This document shows positions 1 through 5,038 of a stretch of DNA of 5,038 bases, in pieces. The notes under the pieces were generated by a model, which saw only the letters and a list, made by a program, of their open reading frames with translations, was not told the origin of the DNA and made no database searches. A program made the position numbers and the translations under genes. This DNA comes from Clostridiales bacterium (GTDB taxonomy: Bacteria; Bacillota; Clostridia; TANB77; CAG-508): positions 1 to 5,038 of the forward strand of contig JAHZIB010000037.1 of assembly GCA_019419955.1 (NCBI GenBank), written 5' to 3'. Every line of letters starts with the position of its first letter. Within the stretch, counting starts at the first letter, position 1.

Positions 1-55
1 TCTTATCGAGCTGGATTTTCTGCTTATCGGGTTCCTATTTTAGGACAACCTCTTT
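1..55. repeat. Left copy of window-terminal inverted repeat (IS-like end)
   Basis: The first 55 bases match the reverse complement of the last 55 at 53 positions; the mismatches are at 11 and 48, and similarity stops abruptly at 56. Inside are a perfect palindrome TCCTA-TTT-TAGGA at 33-45 and a direct repeat CTTATCG at 2-8 and 23-29. Short sub-repeats of this kind are common in transposase-binding ends. The break in similarity suggests the element's tip is near 50-55 and its body lies to the left, outside the window. A frame is open from base 1 to a TGA at 82-84, but it shows no recognisable domain. I cannot name the element family. Confidence 0.8.
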
Positions 56-407
56 TAAATTCATTTAAGAAGAAAAATTTTTGAGAAATTTACAAAGTAA
101 GCTTTAGATAGATTTGTAATTGAATGGAATCAAGAGGCGAACTTTATAGCTTAACAAATAATTTTTTTAAAGAAAAATGTAAAATAATTAATCGTATATT
201 AGACAAGATTAAAAAAATTAATTGTTATTCTCTATTATAAATTTTATAAGATAAAGCTCATTGATTTTTAATTAAATTTTCTATATAATATTGATAGCTT
301 GTAAAAAATAAAGACGGAAATATTGCAAAAGAAGCATTAGAATTTATACTTCTAGTAAATATTTTGTAACAAAGTATAAGTTAATTAGAAAAAAGGAGAA
401 AAATATT
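56..407. other. AT-rich gene-free stretch with scattered short frames
   Basis: No credible gene is seen here. A 38-codon frame from ATG 124 to TAA 238-240 has no ribosome binding site and follows an in-frame stop directly. A short stop-bounded frame around 302-369 reads like coding sequence (residues DGNIAKEALEF) but has no start or homology that I recognise. Both could be decayed gene remains. The only functional signals I support are the promoter at 261-289 and the ribosome binding site of the downstream acetyltransferase. Confidence 0.5.
261..289 (+). promoter_or_regulatory. Sigma-A-type promoter for the acetyltransferase gene
   Basis: The -35 box is TTGATT (261-266; consensus TTGACA) and the -10 box is a perfect TATAAT (284-289), with the ideal 17-base spacer. 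Transcription should start near 296, giving a leader of about 110 bases before the TTG start at 408. No clear operator or riboswitch is seen in the leader. AT-rich DNA gives chance matches, but box quality and spacing together make this credible. Confidence 0.6.
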
Positions 408-1025
408 TTGAAGATAGAAATTAAACCGTTAAGAAAAAAAGATCATAAAAAAATTATACAATATGCAATAAAAGGTATGCACTTTAATTTGTATGTAGAC
501 AACAAGATAGGATTGAATCTATATGGCAGATATTTTTGGTATTTAGAACTGACAAAAGCAACACAAGTAATATCTGCATATATAGGAGAAGAATTAGTAG
601 GAGTCTTAGTAGCAGATTTTGAAGGTGAAGAAAAAGTATATAAATCTTTCTGGGATAGATTATATGTTAATATAATTGAATGGGTACAAAAAACTTTCCT
701 AAAAGATAGTGCAGGTTTGTATGATATTGCGAATAAAGAAATGTTAAAGGATTATAAATCAAAGAATAATTCAGATGGAGAAATTAAGTTTCTAGCAGTA
801 AATCCAGATATTAAGGTAAAAGGTATTGGAACAATATTACTAAATGAATTAGAAAAAAGAGAAACAGGAAAAGAAGTTTACTTATTTACAGATAATCAAT
901 GTACCTATCAATTCTATGAACATAGAGGATTTGATAAAGTAGGAGAGAAAGATATTAAACTAGACATAAGTAAGAAAGAAATACCTTTAAAATGTTTTTT
1001 ATATAGAAAAAAGATAAAAAAATAA
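408..1025 (+). CDS. GNAT family N-acetyltransferase
   Basis: This 205-residue protein looks like a GCN5-related N-acetyltransferase, which moves the acetyl group of acetyl-CoA to an amine of a small molecule, peptide or protein. The substrate cannot be told. The N-terminus (IEIKPLRKKDH) fits the first GNAT strand. The acetyl-CoA-binding motif A is at about 128-146, with the strand FLAVNPDI and the loop KVKGIG (Gly139, Gly141), a variant of R/Q-x-x-G-x-G/A. The closing motif YEHRGF (170-175) is typical of GNAT motif B. No signal peptide or membrane segment is seen, so it should be cytosolic. The TTG start is supported by AAGGAG at 393-398, nine bases upstream; the first ATG, at residue 24, would cut off the first strand. 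It probably has its own promoter, and no good terminator follows it. Confidence 0.85.
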   Translation: MKIEIKPLRKKDHKKIIQYAIKGMHFNLYVDNKIGLNLYGRYFWYLELTKATQVISAYIGEELVGVLVADFEGEEKVYKSFWDRLYVNIIEWVQKTFLKDSAGLYDIANKEMLKDYKSKNNSDGEIKFLAVNPDIKVKGIGTILLNELEKRETGKEVYLFTDNQCTYQFYEHRGFDKVGEKDIKLDISKKEIPLKCFLYRKKIKK

Positions 1026-1085
1026 AAGCAGAGATGTATAATGTTTAAGAAATGTATAGCAGGAGCTATTAAATATTTTTAATTT

Positions 1086-1177
1086 GAGGAGATGTGATTA
1101 ATATGAAAATGGGAATAATCTGTAATTAATTATACAGAAAAAGTTGCATAGGGTGTAAAAAGATATACATTATATAA
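1086..1177 (+). pseudogene. Possible relic of a flavodoxin-like gene start
   Basis: GAGGAG (1086-1091) precedes ATG 1103, which opens only eight codons (MKMGIICN) before a stop at 1127-1129. The peptide resembles the first strand of many flavodoxins (MKIGII...). The adjacent frame continues with residues NYTEKVA, which could be a worn version of the FMN phosphate-binding stretch (typically S/T-x-T-G-N-T followed by VA). A frameshifted flavodoxin relic would explain an RBS followed by an almost immediate stop. The match is very short, and the segment could instead be chance or a tiny leader peptide. Confidence 0.2.
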
Positions 1178-1240
1178 AACATTGTGAATATTTTATAAAT
1201 AGAGTTAGCAAAATAGTAAATTGTAGAGGGGAAATATTAT

Positions 1241-1810
1241 ATGGAAATTTTAGTAATAAGACATGGACAAACTGACTGGAATGCTCTTGGGAAACTTCAA
1301 GGAAAAACAGATATTCAATTAAATGATATAGGAAGACAACAAGCAAAAGAAACAATTAAACTTATTAAAGATGAAAATATTGATGTAATAATTACATCTC
1401 CACTAAAAAGAGCAAAAGAAACAGCAGAAATTATTAACAAGAATTTTGAAGTTACTATTATAGAAGATAATAGATTAATAGAAAGAGGATTTGGCAAAAA
1501 TGAAGGTCTAACAAAAGATGATAGAATAAAGTTAAAAGAAATACATCCAGAGGTAAATGATGTTTGGAATTATAATAAAAATATAGACTTTAATGGAATA
1601 GAGACTATGCACGATTTTTGTGATAGAATATATAAATTCCTTGATGAGATAATAGAAAAATATAAAGATAAAAATATACTTATAGTAACACATGGTGGGG
1701 TATCTGTACCTATGAAGTGCTATTTTATGAATTATCCTTTAAAAAGACTTGTGGATAGAGATGTTGTTAAAGGATTAAAAAATTGTGAAGTTGCAAAGTT
1801 TAAAGTTTGA
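1241..1810 (+). CDS. Histidine phosphatase family protein (phosphoglycerate-mutase-like)
   Basis: This 189-residue protein belongs to the branch-1 histidine phosphatase superfamily, which forms a phosphohistidine intermediate to hydrolyse or transfer phosphate. All catalytic landmarks are visible: the RHG motif at 7-9 with His8 as nucleophile, Arg57 in SPLKRAKETA, Glu81 in LIERGFG as likely acid/base, and His151 in THGG (150-153). At 189 residues it is shorter than the roughly 230-250 of cofactor-dependent phosphoglycerate mutases, so a phosphatase (small phosphate esters, or an alpha-ribazole-phosphatase/CobC-like role) is likelier than a glycolytic mutase. No cobalamin genes are nearby to support CobC. 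It should be cytosolic. The ATG start has GAGGGG at 1226-1231, nine bases upstream. No convincing promoter or terminator was found around it, and its neighbours do not reveal the substrate. Confidence 0.9.
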   Translation: MEILVIRHGQTDWNALGKLQGKTDIQLNDIGRQQAKETIKLIKDENIDVIITSPLKRAKETAEIINKNFEVTIIEDNRLIERGFGKNEGLTKDDRIKLKEIHPEVNDVWNYNKNIDFNGIETMHDFCDRIYKFLDEIIEKYKDKNILIVTHGGVSVPMKCYFMNYPLKRLVDRDVVKGLKNCEVAKFKV

Positions 1811-1885
1811 TGTTTTATATAAATTACATAGCTCTTTTAGCTTTATGTAGTTTACTAAAAAAGACTAAATAAGCCTAAAAAATGA

Positions 1886-2217
1886 AGTAAAACTAAACAA
1901 ACAAAAAAAGTTTGTGATCAGATTCGTGTAAAATACGTGCATAAGAAAACATATCTTATAAAAAGGAATGATAATATCCTGAAAGAAATGGAAATACAAT
2001 AAATAGATTAGCTGTAACTTATTATTACTTCGGATATATAGAAAGTATTTCTGATGAAAGAGATTTAACTGAGAATGAAAAGAAAGATGGTTTTACTGTT
2101 GAATTTTGTTCTATTAACCAAATTCAAGGAATGTTAAATAACAAAAAAAGTAATAATCCAAGAAGGTTATATAAAGAAAAAGTCAATTCTCTCATGCTAA
2201 ACGATTTCACAATATAA
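1886..2217 (+). pseudogene. Decayed NUDIX hydrolase-like gene remnant
   Basis: Two overlapping stop-bounded frames without a start codon cover this stretch. The first (1886-2002) contains IRVKYVHKKTYLIKRND, like the opening strand pair of a NUDIX domain. The second (1975-2217, about 80 codons) reads GNTINRLAVTYYYFGYIES, then RDLTENEKKDGFTVEF. It resembles the C-terminal half of NUDIX hydrolases, where a beta strand is followed by an L-T-E-x-E...G-F/M...W/F segment. The NUDIX box itself (GX5EX7REUXEEXGU) is absent, implying an internal deletion as well as the frame change. Apart from this remnant, the 1811-2342 gap shows only a weak imperfect hairpin near 1827-1849 without a T-run, and possible weak promoter boxes (TTGAAA 2278-2283, TTAATA 2303-2308, 19-base spacer) before uvrB. 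Confidence 0.4.
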
Positions 2218-2342
2218 TTATCTGCTCCTAGGTCTGATTGCATAGTTAGATTATTTCAAAGGAATACATAGAAAATTTTGAAAATCACACGAAATTTTTT
2301 GGTTAATAGAGTTCATTTTTCACAAGGTTACAAGGAGGAAAT

Positions 2343-4298
2343 ATGTTCAAGTTAGTATCAGAATATAAGCCAACAGGAGACCAACCTAAGGCAATAGAAT
2401 ATTTATCTAATGGAATAAAAGAAGGTAAGAAATATCAGACGCTTCTAGGTGTTACAGGCTCAGGAAAGACCTTTACAATGGCTAACATAATCCAAAAAGT
2501 ACAGAGACCCACACTTGTATTAGCACATAACAAAACATTAGCAGGACAACTCTATTCAGAATTCAAAGAATTCTTCCCAGAGAACAATGTGGAGTATTTT
2601 GTTTCATATTACGACTATTATCAACCAGAGGCATATATAGCGTCATCTGATACTTATATAGAGAAGGACGCTTCTATAAATGATGAAATAGACAAGCTTC
2701 GCCACTCTGCCACAGCTGCATTATTTGAAACTAGAGATGTAATAATTGTTGCATCTGTTTCATGCATATATGGATTAGGAGACCCTATAGACTATGAGCA
2801 TATGATTGTTTCACTAAGACCTGGCATGCAAAAAGAAAGAAATGATATAATGAAAAGATTAGTTGCAATGCAATATAGTAGAAATGAGTTGGACTTTAAA
2901 AGAGGTACTTTTAGGGCAAAAGGAGATATATTGGAGATATATCCTTCTGATGAAAGTGAGAGTGCTATAAGAGTAGAATTTTGGGGTGAAGAGATAGAAA
3001 AAATTTCCGAAATCAACCCATTAACTGGTAAAGTAATTGCAACTAGAAATCATGTTATGGTATTTCCAAATTCGCATTATGTAACAACCTCAGAAAAAAT
3101 GGAAAAAGCTATTGGAACAATAGAAAGAGAATTACAGGAGCGTGTAAAGTATTTTAAAGATAACGGAAAATTAATAGAAGCTCAAAGAATAGAAGAGAGA
3201 ACAAATTTCGATATTGAGATGATGAAAGAAACAGGTTTTTGTCAAGGAATAGAAAATTATTCTAGACATATTAGTGGACGAGAACCAGGAAGTGCACCAT
3301 TTACTCTTTTTGACTATTTTCCGAAAGATTTTTTATTGTTAATAGATGAGTCACATGCTACTATCCCACAGGTAAGAGCTATGTATAATGGAGATAAAGC
3401 AAGAAAAGAATCGCTAATTAAATATGGATTTAGACTACCATCTGCATTTGATAATAGACCACTAAAGTTTAATGAGTTTGAAGAAAGAATTAATCAAGTT
3501 ATATTTGTAAGTGCAACTCCAGCAGATTATGAAAAAGAGCATTCAAAAGAAAATGTTGTTGAACAAATTATAAGGCCAACTGGTTTGCTAGACCCTAGAA
3601 TTGAAGTTAAGCCTGTTGAAAATCAAATAGATGATTTAATAGAGCAAATTAGAGAAAGAACTGCCAAAAATGAAAGAGTGCTAGTTACTACATTAACAAA
3701 GAAAATGGCAGAGGATTTGACTGCATATTTGGCAGGAATAGATATAAAAGTAAGATATATGCATTCAGATATAAAAGCATTGGAAAGAATGGAAATAATA
3801 CGTTCATTGAGACTGGGAGAATTTGATGTATTAGTTGGAATTAACCTTTTGAGAGAAGGTTTGGATATTCCAGAAGTATCATTAGTAGCGATACTTGATG
3901 CGGATAAAGAAGGATTTCTACGTTCAGAACGTTCATTGATACAAACAATTGGACGTGCTGCTAGAAATACTGATGGCAAAGTTATAATGTATGCAGATGA
4001 ATTAACAGAATCTATGGAAAAGGCTATTTCTGAAACTAATAGAAGGAGAAAAATACAACAAGAATATAACAATGAACATGGAATTACACCTAAGACAATT
4101 CAAAAATCAGTTAGAGATTCTATTAAAGCAAGTATATTAGAAGAAGCAGAAAGTAAATACAATATTAGTAAAGATGAAAGTGTAGAAGATATAATTAATA
4201 AATTAACTTATGAAATGCTTAAATATGCAGCTAATATGGAGTTTGAAAAAGCAGCAGAATTAAGAGATAAAATTAAGGAATTGGAAAGTGGATTATAA
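2343..4298 (+). CDS. uvrB: UvrABC excinuclease subunit B (UvrB)
   Basis: UvrB is the damage-verifying helicase-like subunit of nucleotide excision repair. UvrA loads it at lesions and it then recruits UvrC for dual incision. The 651-residue product is essentially full length (family about 650-680). Seen in order: TGDQP near the N-terminus (11-15); Walker A GVTGSGKT (36-43, Lys42); the Tyr-rich beta-hairpin YDYYQPEAYI (90-99) that probes damaged DNA; Walker B DESH (335-338); SATP (390-393); MHSD (473-476); NLLREGLDIPE (501-511); motif VI QTIGRAAR (534-541); and the C-terminal UVR domain (about 616-650) that contacts UvrC. AAGGAGG at 2332-2338 sits close (4 bases) to the ATG. uvrA, often next to uvrB, is not within the 740 bases downstream. 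I see no GAAC-N4-GTTC-type LexA box in the 125 bases upstream, so SOS control is not supported here. All key residues are intact. Confidence 0.98.
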   Translation: MFKLVSEYKPTGDQPKAIEYLSNGIKEGKKYQTLLGVTGSGKTFTMANIIQKVQRPTLVLAHNKTLAGQLYSEFKEFFPENNVEYFVSYYDYYQPEAYIASSDTYIEKDASINDEIDKLRHSATAALFETRDVIIVASVSCIYGLGDPIDYEHMIVSLRPGMQKERNDIMKRLVAMQYSRNELDFKRGTFRAKGDILEIYPSDESESAIRVEFWGEEIEKISEINPLTGKVIATRNHVMVFPNSHYVTTSEKMEKAIGTIERELQERVKYFKDNGKLIEAQRIEERTNFDIEMMKETGFCQGIENYSRHISGREPGSAPFTLFDYFPKDFLLLIDESHATIPQVRAMYNGDKARKESLIKYGFRLPSAFDNRPLKFNEFEERINQVIFVSATPADYEKEHSKENVVEQIIRPTGLLDPRIEVKPVENQIDDLIEQIRERTAKNERVLVTTLTKKMAEDLTAYLAGIDIKVRYMHSDIKALERMEIIRSLRLGEFDVLVGINLLREGLDIPEVSLVAILDADKEGFLRSERSLIQTIGRAARNTDGKVIMYADELTESMEKAISETNRRRKIQQEYNNEHGITPKTIQKSVRDSIKASILEEAESKYNISKDESVEDIINKLTYEMLKYAANMEFEKAAELRDKIKELESGL

Positions 4299-4334
4299 AC
4301 TTTATACCCAATTCATAAACTGTTTATAAAAAAT

Positions 4335-4483
4335 TTTTTCTATACAATAAGAAAAGTGGCTTCTCCACATGTGTGCTTTGCTTCTCAAATACGCACGGCC
4401 CAAGGAAACTTAACATTGTTGTATACGGAAAACTCGTTATAAGTACTGAAATATTGAGCAAAAAGTCGATTTTTCCTATACAA
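4335..4483. repeat. Interlocking direct and inverted repeat block
   Basis: TTTTTCTATACAATAA (4335-4350) recurs as TTTTTCCTATACAATAA (4470-4486), a direct repeat about 135 bases apart. Between them, TTGTATACGGAAAA (4419-4432) is complementary to both copies apart from one or two bases. It could therefore pair with either, giving two mutually exclusive long stems. AGTGGCTT (4355-4362) is also the exact complement of AAGCCACT (4489-4496). A small hairpin GTGG-CTTCT-CCAC lies at 4356-4368. The stretch lies between convergent genes and looks G+C-richer than the surrounding intergenic DNA. It could be a mobile palindromic repeat, a small RNA, or a 3' UTR structure; I do not recognise a named family. 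Confidence 0.6.
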
Positions 4484-4484
4484 T

Positions 4485-4515
4485 AAAAAAGCCACTCAAA
4501 TGGAGTGACTTTTTT
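4485..4515. terminator. Bidirectional intrinsic terminator between convergent genes
   Basis: A6-G-C-CACTC (4485-4497) and GAGTG-A-CTTTTTT (4503-4515) form a stem with one C/A mismatch and a five-base loop AAATG. A T-run follows the stem on both strands (T6 on plus; CTTTTTTATT on minus). It lies 10 bases beyond the stop of the minus-strand 89-residue gene and about 190 bases beyond uvrB. It should end the minus transcript and also catch plus-strand readthrough from uvrB. Confidence 0.8.
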
Positions 4516-4525
4516 AGAGGGAATA

Positions 4526-4795
4526 TCATTCTGTTCTCCTTTTGCTGGATATTCTATAGAGTCTGTTTGCAAGACTGTTCATAGGTGCTTTTGCTCCATT
4601 TGCCCAACTTACATGAAAGCAAATCTTTTGTGTTCCCATAGTGAGCATGGGATTAAAAGGAATACGTCTTAATGCGCATCCTTCATCCCGTAAGACTCTC
4701 TCTTGAACAGGAACAACAGCTAAGTCGTCTCCGTAAAGACCTTTTTCTGCCACGGGCTCCAACTTGTAGAATAACGTCTCTTTGATGCGTAACAT
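4526..4795 (-). CDS. Small protein of unknown function, 89 residues
   Basis: I do not recognise this protein. Gene signals are strong. AGGAGG lies eight bases before the ATG, an extended -10 promoter is upstream (4872-4900), and an intrinsic terminator follows the stop. The product is soluble-looking, with no signal peptide or membrane segment. It has two cysteines (40, 59), a central stretch rich in V, L, P and F (27-62, e.g. FNPMLTMG), and a basic C-terminus ending SSKRRTE that could bind nucleic acid. Its G+C is about 42% (113 of 270 bases by hand), clearly above the other genes here, which suggests separate origin. It faces uvrB convergently and sits between a structured repeat block and the terminal IS-like repeat, so it may be mobile-element cargo, a regulator, or a truncated piece of a larger gene. 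These roles are inference only. Confidence 0.65.
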   Translation of the reverse strand: MLRIKETLFYKLEPVAEKGLYGDDLAVVPVQERVLRDEGCALRRIPFNPMLTMGTQKICFHVSWANGAKAPMNSLANRLYRISSKRRTE

Positions 4796-4865
4796 AATGT
4801 TACCCTCCTCTAGTTTTTTTTAGATGTTGAACCATACAATCGTACAGTTATATTAAAACATCTAG
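4796..4865 (-). promoter_or_regulatory. Structured 5' leader of the 89-residue gene
   Basis: From the predicted start near 4865, the roughly 70-base leader can fold by pairing TAGATGTT (plus positions 4857-4864, read on minus) with AACATCTA (plus 4821-4828), a perfect 8-bp stem. An inner hairpin is possible from AAC-TG-TAC and GTA-TG-GTT, with the TG pairs unmatched. A short A-run and AGAGGAGG then lead to the start. The fold could modulate translation or stability; no known riboswitch class is recognised. Confidence 0.4.
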
Positions 4866-4910
4866 AACTATATTATAACATAAAATCTATTAAATGTAAA
4901 CATATCTAGA
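4821..4910. repeat. Repeated AACAT(AT)CTAGA motif around the promoter, possible operator
   Basis: On the plus strand, AAACATCTAGA (4856-4866) and AAACATATCTAGA (4898-4910) lie on either side of the -10/-35 region, overlapping the predicted start site and the -35 box. A third, inverted partial copy, TAGATGTT, is at 4821-4828 in the leader. Sites overlapping both -35 and +1 are a classic repressor layout. No regulator gene is in the window, unless the small basic protein regulates itself. Confidence 0.35.
4872..4900 (-). promoter_or_regulatory. Strong extended -10 promoter for the 89-residue gene
   Basis: Read on the minus strand, the -35 box is TTTACA (plus 4895-4900), the spacer is exactly 17 bases, and the -10 box is a perfect TATAAT (plus 4872-4877). 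A TG one base upstream of the -10 makes it an extended -10 element. This is the best promoter in the window and drives only the small minus-strand gene. Confidence 0.8.
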
Positions 4911-4983
4911 GATGATTACGCAAATAATTCTAATTTTGTAGTACAATATTTTTTGTTATTATTTTATAGTTTATTATAATAGG

Positions 4984-5038
4984 AAAGAGGGTGTCCTAAA
5001 ATAGGAACCCGATAAGCAGAAAATCCAACTCGATAAGA
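4984..5038. repeat. Right copy of window-terminal inverted repeat (IS-like end)
   Basis: This is the inverted counterpart of bases 1-55 (53 of 55 identical). It carries the same TCCTA/TAGGA palindrome at 4994-5006 and the same CGATAAG sub-repeats. Similarity to the left copy begins at 4984, so the element's body should extend to the right beyond the window. No transposase gene is inside the window. Confidence 0.8.

Noticed and set aside
124..240. 38-codon ORF near the left end
   Set aside because: There is no ribosome binding site, an in-frame stop sits immediately upstream of the ATG, and it resembles nothing I recognise.
1067..1082. ATTAAA/TTTAAT hairpin after the acetyltransferase gene as a terminator
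   Set aside because: The stem is A-T only and six base pairs long, without a proper T-run, so it is expected by chance in such DNA.
1827..1849. Bulged hairpin after the histidine phosphatase gene
   Set aside because: The stem has a two-base bulge and the following bases (AGTTTACTAAA) are not a T-run, so it is not convincing as an intrinsic terminator.
3623..4072. 149-codon open frame on the minus strand opposite uvrB
   Set aside because: It lies wholly inside uvrB, has no ribosome binding site and encodes a low-complexity Ser/Ile-rich product typical of the antisense of an AT-rich gene.
4324..4572. 82-codon minus-strand open frame downstream of the 89-residue gene
   Set aside because: It overlaps the end of that gene, runs straight through the intrinsic terminator and the repeat block, and has no convincing function; it is probably incidental.
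1..5038. CRISPR array, tRNA or rRNA
   Set aside because: No regularly spaced repeats, no cloverleaf-like segment and no rRNA-like conserved stretches were seen on either strand.

Overview
The window is AT-rich, uses AGA for most arginines, and has strong AGGAGG-type ribosome binding sites. Its UvrB is Firmicutes-like. Together these suggest a low-G+C Firmicute, most likely a member of the Clostridia; species cannot be read from the sequence.

Layout: The first and last 55 bases are near-perfect inverted copies of each other (53 of 55 identical), probably ends of a dispersed insertion-sequence-like repeat pointing out of the window. Bases 56-407 hold no recognisable gene but a good sigma-A-type promoter at 261-289. 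It leads into a GNAT acetyltransferase (408-1025, TTG start). A 215-base gap carries an eight-codon relic that vaguely resembles the start of a flavodoxin. A histidine phosphatase of the phosphoglycerate-mutase-like superfamily follows (1241-1810). The 532-base gap after it holds a decayed reading frame whose C-terminal part looks like a NUDIX hydrolase. Then comes intact uvrB (2343-4298), the damage-loading helicase subunit of nucleotide excision repair, without uvrA beside it.

Downstream of uvrB the character changes. Bases 4335-4515 are a G+C-richer, highly self-complementary stretch with two competing hairpins and a bidirectional terminator. On the minus strand an unrecognised 89-residue gene (4526-4795) has its own strong extended -10 promoter, a structured leader, repeated motifs flanking the promoter, and the shared terminator. 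This block, next to the terminal repeat, looks like acquired or mobile DNA.

The plus-strand genes do not form one tight operon: gaps are 215 and 532 bases, and no common pathway is evident. The most interesting parts are the terminal repeats, the self-contained minus-strand unit and the structured DNA beside it.
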